A stretch of 34,630 nt of DNA from Microvirga arvi (GCF_016892765.1 NZ_JAFEMD010000054.1:1-34630); one strand, 5' to 3'. Counted from the stretch's first letter, positions 10,050-20,830 are shown. Made by a program: numbers and translations. The notes: generated from the letters alone by a model not told the origin.

Positions 10050-10372
10050 GGGCCGCGCAGGGGCCGCGAGATCCGCGACGCCTTGGACGAGCATGATGAC
10101 GCCGAGCACTCCGCCGAGGCCAGCGGCAGCCGCCGGAGCAGGCGGTCGGAGAAGTTGATCCGCTTCGACGCATGCTGGATGCCCCAAGCGGCCGCCACGC
10201 TGATAGACACCATGGTGATCACCAGCCCCAGGCTGAACGCAGCCACCGTCGCGGCCCCGAGCGTGAACTGGCCGAGCTGAAGGCAAATCAGCAGCACGGT
10301 AATCGATCTCGGGGTCGCGGGACTCACACTGGGTTGGATGTAGGCGAAAATCCCGAGCGCCGGTGACTGGCG
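10050..10372 (-). pseudogene. nickel/cobalt exporter (NicO/RcnA-type) remnant, frame-broken
   Basis: On the minus strand the frame from about 10372 reads ALGIFAYIQPSVSPATPRSITVLLICLQL, then a hydrophobic stretch ending GIQHASKRINFSDRLLRRLP. This strongly resembles the C-terminal third of NicO/RcnA-family Ni/Co exporters (helix ..LTVLLLCLQL.., loop ..VRHA.RR..). After LRRLP, near 10110-10130, the expected final helix continues in a different frame (GGVLGVIMLVQGVADLAA). The N-terminal two thirds are missing, because the cytochrome gene ends directly at 10376. The piece is therefore a decayed fragment, truncated and frameshifted. The family call is from motif memory. Confidence 0.5.
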
Positions 10373-10375
10373 CCC

Positions 10376-10771
10376 TCAGAAAGGACTGCCGTTCGAACGA
10401 AGATACGCGATCAGATCGGCGCGTTCGTCCTGTGCCTCAACGCCCGGGAAAGCCAAGCTGGTCTTCGGCACCAGCTTGTAGGGAGCAGCCAGATAGCGAT
10501 CCAGAAGCTCCTTGCTCCAACGCTCCTCGCGCTGGGCGAAGGCACGCAGGGCAGGGGAATAGGAGAACCCCTCCTGCGACGCGATCCTGCGCCCGACAAC
10601 CCCGTGCAGGTTCGGGCCCTGCAGGTTCGTTTCGTCCGGCTGCACGGAGTGGCACGAGTAGCAGTACTGGAACACCTTCTCGCCCCGCACCGGGTCGCCA
10701 CCATCTGCGTGTGCGCCGACGACTGTGATGCCCAGCAGAAGGGCTGCCGCAGGAACAAGCCGCCAGATCAC
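10376..10771 (-). CDS. periplasmic class I cytochrome c lacking the usual axial Met
   Basis: A 131-residue exported monohaem cytochrome c: signal peptide (1-22, cleavage near AHA), haem-attachment motif CYSCH (about 37-41), then LQGPNLHGVVGRR and a C-terminal helix DLIAYLRSNGSPF. In related class I cytochromes the sixth haem ligand is the Met of P-G-T-K-M-x-F. Here that segment reads VPKTSLAFPGV, with Leu (TTG codon) in the Met position, and no Met exists beyond residue 1. The GTG start overlaps the stop of the Vgb-like gene by four bases (GTGA), so the two are translationally coupled. It probably exchanges electrons with, or is modified with, its propeller partner. Confidence 0.9.
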   Translation of the reverse strand: MIWRLVPAAALLLGITVVGAHADGGDPVRGEKVFQYCYSCHSVQPDETNLQGPNLHGVVGRRIASQEGFSYSPALRAFAQREERWSKELLDRYLAAPYKLVPKTSLAFPGVEAQDERADLIAYLRSNGSPF

Positions 10772-11742
10772 TGCGACTGCCGGGCCGTGCGGATCACCAT
10801 CAGCCGGTCCGCCCCCGACTTCGGTAGCCAGACCTCACCCGGCCGGCCAAGGATCTGGCGCACGTTGGCATCGGCCTCTGACATCGGATAGCTCGTGAAC
10901 TGTTCGGTGGTCGGATCGAAGGACAGGATGGCATCGGCGCCCCAGTCAGACACCCAGACGATGTCGCTGTCGTCGACATAGACGGCGTAGGCCTGGGGCT
11001 TGTCACCCGGCAGCTTCCATTCCCGCCAGCTATTCGCCTTCGGATCGTACAGTCCGAGCTGGCCGGCGTTCCACTCCGAGACCCAGATGCGCCCCTTCGA
11101 GTCTGACCAGACGCGACGGGCACCCTGACCCTTCGTCGGCGGTTCGATCACCGTCGCCTCGCCTGTCGCCTTGTCGATGCGCGCGATGTGGTTGCCGGCG
11201 AGCGAGGCGTAATAGACGTCGCCCTCCGGCGTGGCCGTGATGCCATAAGGGCCACGGCCACGCGGGGCCTTCCAGACCTCCATCTCGCCGCTCCGCGGGT
11301 TCAGCCGACCGTAGAACCCGTTCTGGCCTGTGAACCAGTGCATGCCGTCCTTGTCGAACACGGCGGTGTTCAGGTTGGTGTAGCCGGTGTCCTCGGGAAG
11401 CTTCCACACTGAGACCTTCTCGGTCGCAGGATCGACGCGCACGATGGCGTTTTGACCTCCGTCGGTGAGCCAGGCCGCGCCATCGGGCCCTTGGATCACG
11501 CCGTGTGGGGCGGATTTCGGCCCGAGCTTGATCTCGCGGCTCTGGCCTGTGGTCGGGTCGAGGATGCCGAGGGCGCCATTGCGCTGGGCGGAGTACCACA
11601 CTTTGCCATCCGGGGCGGGCGCCACGTCATGCGGATAGGCGCCGTTGGGCAGCGGAAAGACTTGCTGCGATTGCTGGGCAGATCCTGATCCGGTGAATGC
11701 GAGAAAAGCCAAGAGGGTGAGGGCGATGCGGCAAGCCGGCAA
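10768..11742 (-). CDS. exported Vgb-type (virginiamycin B lyase-like) beta-propeller protein
   Basis: A 324-residue secreted protein with a signal peptide (about 1-24, ending GSAQQ) and six to seven repeats of the form P-DG-xWY/F...N-I-RxDP-T (e.g. APDGKVWYSAQRNGALGILDP, GPDGAAWLTDGGQNAIVRVDP). This is a streptogramin-lyase/SMP-30-like propeller. No ATG fits; a TTG at 11742 lies 11 bases after AGGAGG and is followed directly by the signal peptide, so it is preferred over the open upstream frame. It overlaps the cytochrome c gene by 4 bases. Vgb-like/cytochrome c pairs are common in alphaproteobacteria and most are unlikely to be antibiotic lyases; the substrate is unknown. Confidence 0.82.
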   Translation of the reverse strand: MPACRIALTLLAFLAFTGSGSAQQSQQVFPLPNGAYPHDVAPAPDGKVWYSAQRNGALGILDPTTGQSREIKLGPKSAPHGVIQGPDGAAWLTDGGQNAIVRVDPATEKVSVWKLPEDTGYTNLNTAVFDKDGMHWFTGQNGFYGRLNPRSGEMEVWKAPRGRGPYGITATPEGDVYYASLAGNHIARIDKATGEATVIEPPTKGQGARRVWSDSKGRIWVSEWNAGQLGLYDPKANSWREWKLPGDKPQAYAVYVDDSDIVWVSDWGADAILSFDPTTEQFTSYPMSEADANVRQILGRPGEVWLPKSGADRLMVIRTARQSQ

Positions 11743-11830
11743 TATGACAGGATCCTCCTGATCGGCCGTGAGACCATGCTCCGGATTTATGTCACCATTG
11801 CGCTGGCGCCGGGTTCGACGGAGCAGCCCA

Positions 11831-12454
11831 ATGTCTGACGTGCGGCAGGAGCACTGGAACACGATCTTCACGACCAAGGCCGAGGAGGCGGTGAGCTGGT
11901 TCCAGGCGACACCGGAAACCTCCCTGCGCCTGATCCGTGCCTGCAACCTCCCGAAGGACGCAAGCATCCTCGACGTCGGGGCAGGCGCCTCGCACCTGCC
12001 GGATGCCCTTCTCGCTGAAGGGTTCAGCACCATCGCCGTGCTCGACATCTCGGCCGCCGCCCTGGCGAAGACCAAGGCCCGCCTCGGCGACAAGGGGCGG
12101 ACGGTCCGCTTCATCGCGGCCGACCTCGCCGTCTGGCAGCCGGACCTCACCGTCGACCTCTGGCACGACCGGGCGGTCCTGCACTTCCTGACGGAGGAGC
12201 GGGACCGGACGGCCTATGCGGACGCGCTCCGGCGTGCGGTGAAGCCAGGTGGCTTTGTCCTGATCTCGGGCTTTGCCCCGAGCGGACCGGAGCGTTGCAG
12301 TGGCCTGCCCGTCCTCCGGGCTGATCAGAACATGATTGCGAGCCTTCTTGGTCCCGGCTTCGACCTTCTGGACGCGTTCGAGGAGGATCATCAGACCCCG
12401 TCAGGCGGGCGGCAGCGGTTTGTGTTCACCCGGTTTCACCGGAGCCATGGCTAG
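11831..12454 (+). CDS. class I SAM-dependent methyltransferase, copy 1
   Basis: A 207-residue methyltransferase with the SAM-binding motif I ILDVGAGASHLPDALL (about 44-59), an acidic residue ending strand 2 (VLDIS), motif III-like AADLAVWQPDLTVDLWHDRAVLHFL (about 97-121) and the post-III segment KPGGFVLISGFAP (about 138-150). It resembles small methyltransferases related to TehB/thiopurine types that can act on metalloids, but the substrate is not determinable. ATG 11831 is chosen because homology with copy 2 (22401-23024) begins there and GGAG lies close upstream; the frame extends 21 codons further. By eye about 25 of 207 residues differ from copy 2. It is divergent from the Vgb-like gene and convergent with the Spy-like gene, 35 bases apart. 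Confidence 0.85.
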   Translation: MSDVRQEHWNTIFTTKAEEAVSWFQATPETSLRLIRACNLPKDASILDVGAGASHLPDALLAEGFSTIAVLDISAAALAKTKARLGDKGRTVRFIAADLAVWQPDLTVDLWHDRAVLHFLTEERDRTAYADALRRAVKPGGFVLISGFAPSGPERCSGLPVLRADQNMIASLLGPGFDLLDAFEEDHQTPSGGRQRFVFTRFHRSHG

Positions 12455-12640
12455 AGGCGCACCGTTCAGTGCGTCGAAGCCCAGGACGTTCAATGGTGGC
12501 GCTTGGCGCCGTGTCCATGTCCGCCCGACGCCTGGTACCCGCGCAACTCGCCATACCGATGCACCTGCTCGGGCGTGAGGACCTCAAGGGTGGAGAGGTG
12601 ATAGTGCAGGTGGGCTCCACGGAGGGTGCCTTGCGTCGCT
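11842..12640. repeat. duplicated segment, copy 1 (methyltransferase plus Spy-like 3' end)
   Basis: This segment matches 22412-23210 at a constant offset of 10,570 bases, including an identical 35-base gap between the methyltransferase stop and the convergent Spy-like stop. The first 160 bases carry only about three mismatches. 12003-12160 is clearly diverged, and 12161-12208 is again almost identical. Similarity in the Spy-like part is limited to its last 50 codons. Confidence 0.8.
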
Positions 12641-13041
12641 CCGATGTCGGCCGTTGCGGCCTGCAGGCTTGCCGGGGTGACGGACTTGGTGGCGAACTGC
12701 CGGTCGAGGGCGGTCTCCTGCGCGATCAAGCGCTCGCCCAGGGGAACGGTCTCCGCCTTCATGGCCGCATGGAGCTCCTGCACGCGGGCGCGCTGCTCCC
12801 CGGACAACCCGAGCCGGTCGGCGAGTTCCAGGACATGGATCGGCCCCGGATAGCCATTCAGCTCCGCCGGCAGCGCCAGCCCCATGCCGCGGCCAGCGCG
12901 GAGGTCGGCAATCTGCTGGTCGGAAAGCGCCTTCACGGCACGATGCTCCATCCCCGCATAGGGTGAGGCGGAGGCATGCTGGGCGTGGGCGGCTCTGGGG
13001 GCGAGAAGGGTTGCGGCAAGCGCGATGCCAAGGCGCAACAT
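12490..13041 (-). CDS. periplasmic Spy/CpxP-like metal-stress protein
   Basis: A 183-residue exported protein: signal peptide 1-20 (ending AHAQ), then a helical, Met/His-bearing domain. It contains YAGMEHRAVKALSDQQIADLRAGRGMGLALPAELNGYPGP and LADRLGLSGEQRARVQELHAAMKAET, the latter with the LTxxQ-like helix pair seen in the CpxP/Spy/ZraP group ('heavy-metal resistance' family). The His-rich C-terminus (GGHGHGAKRHH) probably binds Cu or Zn. It is the last gene of the long copper block, 23 bases after DUF411. ATG 13041 has GGAGATCCC upstream. A decayed relative of its C-terminus lies at 23060-23210. Confidence 0.78.
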   Translation of the reverse strand: MLRLGIALAATLLAPRAAHAQHASASPYAGMEHRAVKALSDQQIADLRAGRGMGLALPAELNGYPGPIHVLELADRLGLSGEQRARVQELHAAMKAETVPLGERLIAQETALDRQFATKSVTPASLQAATADIGATQGTLRGAHLHYHLSTLEVLTPEQVHRYGELRGYQASGGHGHGAKRHH

Positions 13042-13064
13042 CAGGGATCTCCGTCAGGTAGGCG

Positions 13065-13547
13065 TCACAGCAGGCGGGCGCCCTCATAACGGGCGAAGGT
13101 CTTCTGACCAGTCGGCCCGAACAGGACCACCTCGTAGGTCTCCGGCGCCATGCCCTCCATCTCCATGCCGGGCGAGCCCATCGGCATGCCCGCGACGGCG
13201 AGACCCTTGCCCGCTGGCTTCTCCGCGAGGAGGCGCTTGATCGCGTCGGCCGGCACATGGCCCTCGATGATGTAGCCGCCGATCTCAGCGGTGTGGCAGG
13301 AGGCCAGGTCCTGTGGCACGCCGAGGCGCACCTTCACGCGGTTGATCTCCGGCGTCTCGATCACGTCGGCGGAGAAGCCCGCCTGGCGCAAGTGGTCGAC
13401 CCAGCTGGTGCAGCAGCCGCAGGTCGGATCCTTGCTGACGACGATCTTCGGAAGGTCTTGGGCTCGCAAGGAACGGGAATGAGCTAGCAGGGCGCCAGCC
13501 GCGAGGCCGACGACGAGTCTGCGCCGTGTCACGGGGATGGTGTTCAT
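13065..13547 (-). CDS. exported DUF411 metal-binding protein
   Basis: A 160-residue protein with a TAT-like leader (TRRRLVVGLAAGALL, 6-20), followed by the DUF411 domain. Features are KDPTCGCCTSWVDHLRQAGF (about 40-60, with a CGCC thiol cluster), a conserved Cys-His pair (ASCHTAEIGGYIIEGHVP) and Met-rich AVAGMPMGSPGMEME. DUF411 proteins occur in copper/silver resistance loci; the cysteine cluster and Met patch suggest Cu(I) binding in the periplasm. The start at ATG 13547 is preferred to the 23-codon-longer frame because it places the leader at the N-terminus. It sits between the DUF305 and Spy-like genes. Confidence 0.85.
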   Translation of the reverse strand: MNTIPVTRRRLVVGLAAGALLAHSRSLRAQDLPKIVVSKDPTCGCCTSWVDHLRQAGFSADVIETPEINRVKVRLGVPQDLASCHTAEIGGYIIEGHVPADAIKRLLAEKPAGKGLAVAGMPMGSPGMEMEGMAPETYEVVLFGPTGQKTFARYEGARLL

Positions 13548-13652
13548 CGGACGCCTTTCCGGCAGCCGCTCAGGCTGCCTTGCGCTGCGAATGGTCGGGA
13601 CAAGCATGCACCTCAATGGTCACTCGCGACAGGCTTTTGATGCGGACAGCCG

Positions 13653-14102
13653 CTACTTGCCGTTCTTCTTGAGCCAGTCCTGCATCTCGGCGATCTCCTT
13701 CTCCTGATCGTCGATGATCTTCTGGGCCATTCGCTTCGTCTCGGGATCCTTGGCGTGCGCCAGTGCAACCTTCGCCATGTTGATGGCGCCCTGGTGGTGC
13801 GGGATCATGTGGGTGCGGAAGTCCACGTCCGCGTTGCCCGTGTAGGGCACGTGCATGTTGCGCATCATCTGCATGTCCGCCGCCTTGAAGTCCTTGGTCG
13901 AGGCCGGATCATTCGGCGACGGCATCATGTCCTTCATCATGCCCTGCATCATCGTCTGCATCGCCGCCGGGTCCATGTTGTCCATGGGCATGGCGCCGGA
14001 CATCGGCATGCTGCCGTGGCCCTGGTGCGAGGTCTGCGCGTACGCCATGCCGGCCACGGCGGTGATCGCGAGGGCGGCGATGGTTTTCGTGATGGTCTTC
14101 AT
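13653..14102 (-). CDS. exported DUF305 Met/His-rich copper protein (CopM-like)
   Basis: A 149-residue protein with a signal peptide (1-22, ending MAYA) and a very Met-rich stretch (HGSMPMSGAMPMDNMDP...MQTMMQGMMKDMM, about 30-60). The DUF305 core FRTHMIPHHQGAINMAKVAL (about 96-115) and a charged helix DDQEKEIAEMQDWLKK at the end follow. DUF305 proteins such as cyanobacterial CopM bind Cu(I)/Cu(II) in the periplasm through Met and His clusters. ATG 14102 follows AAGGAGAAAACG. It lies 26 bases downstream of the small periplasmic protein gene in the copper block. Confidence 0.9.
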   Translation of the reverse strand: MKTITKTIAALAITAVAGMAYAQTSHQGHGSMPMSGAMPMDNMDPAAMQTMMQGMMKDMMPSPNDPASTKDFKAADMQMMRNMHVPYTGNADVDFRTHMIPHHQGAINMAKVALAHAKDPETKRMAQKIIDDQEKEIAEMQDWLKKNGK

Positions 14103-14128
14103 CGTTTTCTCCTTGCTGTCAGGAAAGC

Positions 14129-14515
14129 TCAGTTGTTGACGAAGCGGGCCTGGACGGCGTGGCCGTCGGTCATGGTGACCGAGACGACCACGCGCGCGCC
14201 CGTTCCGAGCGGCTGGGCCAGGGCGCCGACGAGCCTGTTGGGCTCGGCGGGTTGGAGCTGCACGGTCGCCGTCTTGCCGCCGTCCTGCACGATGGCCCGG
14301 GCGTTCTTGGCGCCTGCGGACGCCAGCGGCTTATCGTCCGCCTCGGTGAGGAAGAGGATGAGCTCGGAGCCCTTGGCGACCATTTCGACGTGATGGCCCG
14401 AGCTGTCGACGACGGGTCCGCCGTTCGGGCCATTCGCCATCTCGTGGGCCTTCGCCGCCAAGGGGGCAGATACGATGGCGAGGGCGAGGGCGAGGGCGAG
14501 GATGAGATGCTTCAT
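14129..14515 (-). CDS. small periplasmic protein linked to the RND pump
   Basis: A 128-residue protein with a signal peptide (1-23, ending AKAHE), then a predicted beta-rich domain: NGPNGGPVVDSSGHHVEMVAKGSELILFLTEADDKPLASAGAKNARAIVQDGGKTATVQLQP. The mature N-terminus starts His-Glu and a GHHVEM follows, possible metal ligands. Similar proteins are found beside CusA/CzcA pumps in alphaproteobacteria, where they are usually annotated as hypothetical. AAGGAG precedes ATG 14515. It lies 22 bases downstream of the pump gene and is surely co-transcribed. A role in periplasmic metal handling is inferred from position only. Confidence 0.75.
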   Translation of the reverse strand: MKHLILALALALAIVSAPLAAKAHEMANGPNGGPVVDSSGHHVEMVAKGSELILFLTEADDKPLASAGAKNARAIVQDGGKTATVQLQPAEPNRLVGALAQPLGTGARVVVSVTMTDGHAVQARFVNN

Positions 14516-14537
14516 GGTGTTTCTCCTTGGATGGGGA

Positions 14538-17660
<3,123 letters not shown>

Positions 17661-17667
17661 CGCCGCC

Positions 17668-19389
17668 TCACCGGATCTGGTTGATGAGCTCGGAGCCGCG
17701 GATCACGATCCGCTCGCCCTCGGCGACGCCGGCCCGGATCACGAGCCGGGTGGCGTCGAAGGGCTCGGTCCGGACGGGACGTGCCTCGAAGTGCTCCGGA
17801 TCCGTGTGGCGCCACACCACCGCCTCGCCGTTGGCGCCGCGCACGACCGCATCCCGGGGCATGATGATGTCCCTGACGGAGGCCCCGTTCAGCGCGAACA
17901 CCGTGACCGGCGAGCCGACCGACAGGTTGCCCGGCGGGTTCTCGACGGCGAACTGCACCACGGTCGCCTGCTGCTGGAGCGCCTTGCTGAAGCCCTGGAA
18001 GGCGAGCTTCAGGGGCGTGCCGTCGACGGCCGTGGCGCTGGCGCCGGTGACCTTGGCGGGATCGATCTCCCCGTAGACGAGCGCCTCCACCCAGAGGCCC
18101 TTCGGGTCGACGATCTGGAAGATCACGTCCTGGGAGGCGACGACCTGGCCGGCGACGACCCGCGCCGCGGCGATGGTGCCGTCGATGGGGACCAGCAGGA
18201 CCTCGGGCTCGATGCGGGTCTGGCGCACGATCTCGCGGCGGCGGCGTAGGCCTTCCAGCTCGGTCTCGGCGTCGGTGACCTGGCTCGGCGGGGCGACGCC
18301 GCGATCCGATAGCTGGCGCACACGCTTGAGCTTGGTCTCGGCGAGGGCGATCTCCTGCTCGATCTCGCCAACGCGCTCGGACAGCGTGGTGCGGTCGGCC
18401 TGGGGCACAGCTTGCTCGACCAGGGCGAGCACGTCGCCCTTCCGGACCGCCTGACCGAGGCGGGGAAGTCCCTTCTCGGGAGAGATGATGCGCCCGCCGT
18501 TGATGCTCTGCACCAGGCCCGAGCGGTTCGGATCGGCGATGACGCGTCCGATCAGGTTCACGGCCTTTTGCGCCTCCTCGGGCTTCGAGACGGTCGTCCG
18601 CACGTTGAGCAGGCGCTGGCTCGGCTTGGGCACGAACACCGTGCCATCCGGCAGCCGGCGCGGGGTGTCGCCGGCGGGAAGGGCGGCCTTGGCGGCCTCC
18701 GCCCCATGGTCGTGTCCTTCGTGGGCGAAGGCATAGGCCGTCGAGACGACGAGCACCACGAGGGCCAGGCCCGCGACCGGGACAAGCTTCCTCCGGCTCC
18801 GGGCCGCCAAGCCGAGCAGGAAGCCGAGTGTGAGCGCGACGCCGGCGATCATGTAGGGCGTGGCGACCTCGATGCTGCCGATGCGCACGGTTGGCGTGTT
18901 CTGCAAGACCTGGAGCGGCGAGGAGCGTGCCGATGCCGGAGCCGCGGCAACGGCCTTGGCGGGCAGCTGCAGCGTGCCGATCAGCAGGTCGTCGCTGCTT
19001 GGCGCGGTGACGGCGAAGATGAGCTCCAGCGGGCCTTCGCCCGCGAACTTGGGCGAGGTCACCGTGTAGGTGCCATCGGTTGCGGCCTCGGCTTGGGCTT
19101 CCTCGTCGCCGCCGACGGTCACCGCGATCTTGGCATCGGTCGCGGGCTCGTTCGAAGCGAAGCGGTCGAGATAGATCCCTAGGCAGTCGCCGCGGAGGAC
19201 GCCGACGAGCTCGTAGGCATCCGACTGGGCGCTGACCCGCGGATTGTTGGTGGTGACCGCGGCGGGCGGCGGAGCGCCGTGGTCATGCCCCTCGTGGGCG
19301 ACCGCCGCAGCGGCGATGGTGGTCAGAAGGCCCAGGCCGATCAGCATGGCCTGGAGGCGGCGCAGGGCGCCGTTGGAACGGATAAACAT
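17668..19389 (-). CDS. RND periplasmic adaptor with extra N-terminal membrane-anchored domain
   Basis: A 573-residue adaptor (membrane-fusion) subunit, longer than the usual 380-500. It starts with a signal/anchor (about 13-31), then HEGHDHG (32-38) and a beta-type domain (about 55-165). Two hydrophobic segments follow (about 172-192 and 196-218), then a second HEGHDHG (223-229). The normal CusB/CzcB-like adaptor begins after that: RRLPDGTVFVPKPSQRLLNVRT, a coiled-coil hairpin (about 330-390), and beta-barrel and membrane-proximal domains to the end. The duplicated His motif and internal TM hairpin suggest fusion of a metal-binding membrane protein to a standard adaptor. It is upstream of, and 7 bases from, the pump gene. 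Confidence 0.9.
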   Translation of the reverse strand: MFIRSNGALRRLQAMLIGLGLLTTIAAAAVAHEGHDHGAPPPAAVTTNNPRVSAQSDAYELVGVLRGDCLGIYLDRFASNEPATDAKIAVTVGGDEEAQAEAATDGTYTVTSPKFAGEGPLELIFAVTAPSSDDLLIGTLQLPAKAVAAAPASARSSPLQVLQNTPTVRIGSIEVATPYMIAGVALTLGFLLGLAARSRRKLVPVAGLALVVLVVSTAYAFAHEGHDHGAEAAKAALPAGDTPRRLPDGTVFVPKPSQRLLNVRTTVSKPEEAQKAVNLIGRVIADPNRSGLVQSINGGRIISPEKGLPRLGQAVRKGDVLALVEQAVPQADRTTLSERVGEIEQEIALAETKLKRVRQLSDRGVAPPSQVTDAETELEGLRRRREIVRQTRIEPEVLLVPIDGTIAAARVVAGQVVASQDVIFQIVDPKGLWVEALVYGEIDPAKVTGASATAVDGTPLKLAFQGFSKALQQQATVVQFAVENPPGNLSVGSPVTVFALNGASVRDIIMPRDAVVRGANGEAVVWRHTDPEHFEARPVRTEPFDATRLVIRAGVAEGERIVIRGSELINQIR

Positions 19390-19451
19390 TGGGAGAACCC
19401 CGGGTCACAAGCACGTCGTCGGGAGCGACGCGGCTTCGGCCGGTCGCTCGG

Positions 19452-19910
19452 TTACGCGATGCTGGGGGGGCGTGGTGGGCGCTTGAGGCCGTCGAGGCTC
19501 ATGCCCGAGCCGTTCTGGGACATGGGCAGGAGCGCGACCGCGATGCCCATCGGCGCGGAGATCGGATCCAGGCCCAACGGGGCCATGGCGACCGGGCAGG
19601 CGCTGGAGCAGCAAGGGCCTTCGAGGCTGGCTTTGGCCGGCTGGTTGTCGGAAGCGCTCTCGTCAGCCGCCTCGACCTGGGCATGGTGGTGGCCCACCCC
19701 ATCGCCGTGAGCGTGCGCGGCCTGGTGAACGTGCGCCTCGGCCCCATGCTGGTGCCCGTGGGCGGTGGAGGCCATCGGCTGGCAGTCGGATGCGCCCAGC
19801 CCATGCCGGTGCATGCCTGCCAGCGCGCCGCTGTGGAGCACGAACGACGTCATCGCCACGAGCATCACGCTCGTGACCAGGCGCCGGAAGTGGGTCGACA
19901 GGGTGTTCAA
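19452..19910 (-). CDS. His-rich exported protein at the head of the RND genes
   Basis: A 152-residue protein. TTG 19910 is selected since AGGAG lies 7 bases upstream and it is followed by a signal-like segment (LVTSVMLVAMTSFVLHSGALA). The mature part is dense in His (HGHQHGAEAHVHQAAHAHGDGVGHHHAQ), followed by CCSSACPVAMAPLGLDP with three cysteines, and ends SLDGLKRPPRPPSIA. The His belt plus CC..C and the DGLxRPP ending recall DUF2946-like or CzcI-like small proteins next to RND metal pumps, though I cannot confirm membership. It most likely buffers or senses periplasmic metal. It is 62 bases upstream of the adaptor gene. Confidence 0.65.
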   Translation of the reverse strand: MNTLSTHFRRLVTSVMLVAMTSFVLHSGALAGMHRHGLGASDCQPMASTAHGHQHGAEAHVHQAAHAHGDGVGHHHAQVEAADESASDNQPAKASLEGPCCSSACPVAMAPLGLDPISAPMGIAVALLPMSQNGSGMSLDGLKRPPRPPSIA

Positions 19911-19950
19911 CGATTCGCTCCTGCGATCAGGCAATGATCTGACGGGCGGC

Positions 19951-19964
19951 CGGTTTCGAAACCG
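19951..19964. promoter_or_regulatory. perfect 14-bp palindrome upstream of the RND operon head
   Basis: CGGTTTCGAAACCG is fully self-complementary and lies about 40 bases upstream of the TTG start of the His-rich gene, in the 136-base gap after the cupredoxin gene. This gap is the largest break in the copper block, so a second promoter with its own regulator may sit here. Confidence 0.45.
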
Positions 19965-20046
19965 TTACCTCTAGGGTCTTTGTGGCCTTTGTGGGATCGG
20001 CCAGGGACCTGTTATGGCGGATTCGCTGGGCCATGCAAACGGGACC

Positions 20047-20532
20047 TCACTTCACCACCACGGTCCCGACCATGCCCGCCTCGCGGTGGCCCGGGATAAG
20101 GCAGGCGTACTCGAACGTGCCGGCCTGGGTGAACTGCCAGCGCAGCACGCCGGAGGTCTTTGGCCCCAGGCGCTTGGCGTTCGGATCCTCATGGGCCATG
20201 TCCGGACGGCTCGCCATCTCCTCGGCGTGCCGGCGGTTCGCCTCGACGTTGCCGATGACAAGCTCGTGGTCGAGCTCGCCGCCGTTGCGCAGGACGAACT
20301 GGACCTGCTCGCCCTGGCGTATCTCGATGCGCGCCGGCGTGAAGGCCATGCCGCTGTCAGTCTCCGTCATGACGACCTGGACGACGCGGCCACCCTTGGC
20401 GGGATCGCCGGGCCGTCCGTAGGCTGCCTCCACGGTGTTGTCATGGCCGGCATGGCCCGGATCGGCCCAGGCCACCGAAGTCGGCGCGAGGGCCAATGCC
20501 GTGGCCGCCAGGATCCTTGGAAGAGCCTGCAT
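20047..20532 (-). CDS. exported cupredoxin (blue-copper protein)
   Basis: A 161-residue periplasmic cupredoxin: signal peptide 1-23 (ending AWADP), a His-containing GHAGHD spacer and a plastocyanin-like fold. All four type 1 copper ligands are visible: His89 (ELDHELVIGN), Cys144 (YACLIPGH), His149 and Met154 (EAGMVGTVVVK). An insert with RRHAEEMASRPDMAHEDPNAKRLGP adds further His/Met residues. Related proteins (CopI-type) confer periplasmic copper tolerance in photosynthetic and soil proteobacteria. The start at ATG 20532 has AGGAGATCGCT upstream; the frame runs 52 codons further without support. It follows the HMA gene by 10 bases. Confidence 0.9.
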   Translation of the reverse strand: MQALPRILAATALALAPTSVAWADPGHAGHDNTVEAAYGRPGDPAKGGRVVQVVMTETDSGMAFTPARIEIRQGEQVQFVLRNGGELDHELVIGNVEANRRHAEEMASRPDMAHEDPNAKRLGPKTSGVLRWQFTQAGTFEYACLIPGHREAGMVGTVVVK

Positions 20533-20542
20533 AGCGATCTCC

Positions 20543-20773
20543 TTATCCGAGGGGTTGCAGGACGGGCTCGGCGTGAAAGCCAGCCTCGCGCAGGGTTCGC
20601 AGGAGTGCGGACTCGTAGTGTCGCGAGACGACCCGAACCGTGCGCGCCACCAGGTCGGCCTCAACGCGGGCGACCCCGTCGAAGGCATGCAGGGCGCTGG
20701 TCAGGGCGGCGACACAGCGGTCACACATCATCTTGGGGATGTGGAAGAGGTTGTGAGCCTGGAGGCGGTGCAT
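20543..20773 (-). CDS. HMA-domain protein, atypical copper chaperone
   Basis: A 76-residue HMA (ferredoxin-like metal-binding) domain: FHIPKMMCDRC with Cys17 and Cys20 as the CxxC metal site, then ALTSALHAFDGVARVEADLVARTVRVVSRHYESALLRTLREAGF. The usual GMTCxxC is replaced by KMMCDRC, and the N-terminus carries three His. It probably shuttles Cu(I) in the cytosol. It lies 57 bases after the first HMA gene and just before the cupredoxin gene; AAGGA precedes the ATG. Both HMA genes would be driven by the CueR-type promoter at 21132-21162. Confidence 0.85.
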   Translation of the reverse strand: MHRLQAHNLFHIPKMMCDRCVAALTSALHAFDGVARVEADLVARTVRVVSRHYESALLRTLREAGFHAEPVLQPLG

Positions 20774-20830
20774 GGTCCGAGTCCTTGGTTTACAAAGCGG
20801 GATCGAAGGAGGCCTGGGTCCCGCCCGGGC

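Noticed and set aside
10768..12150. 460-codon version of the Vgb-like gene
   Set aside because: The first 136 codons run antisense through the methyltransferase gene; the signal peptide and AGGAGG support the TTG start at 11742.
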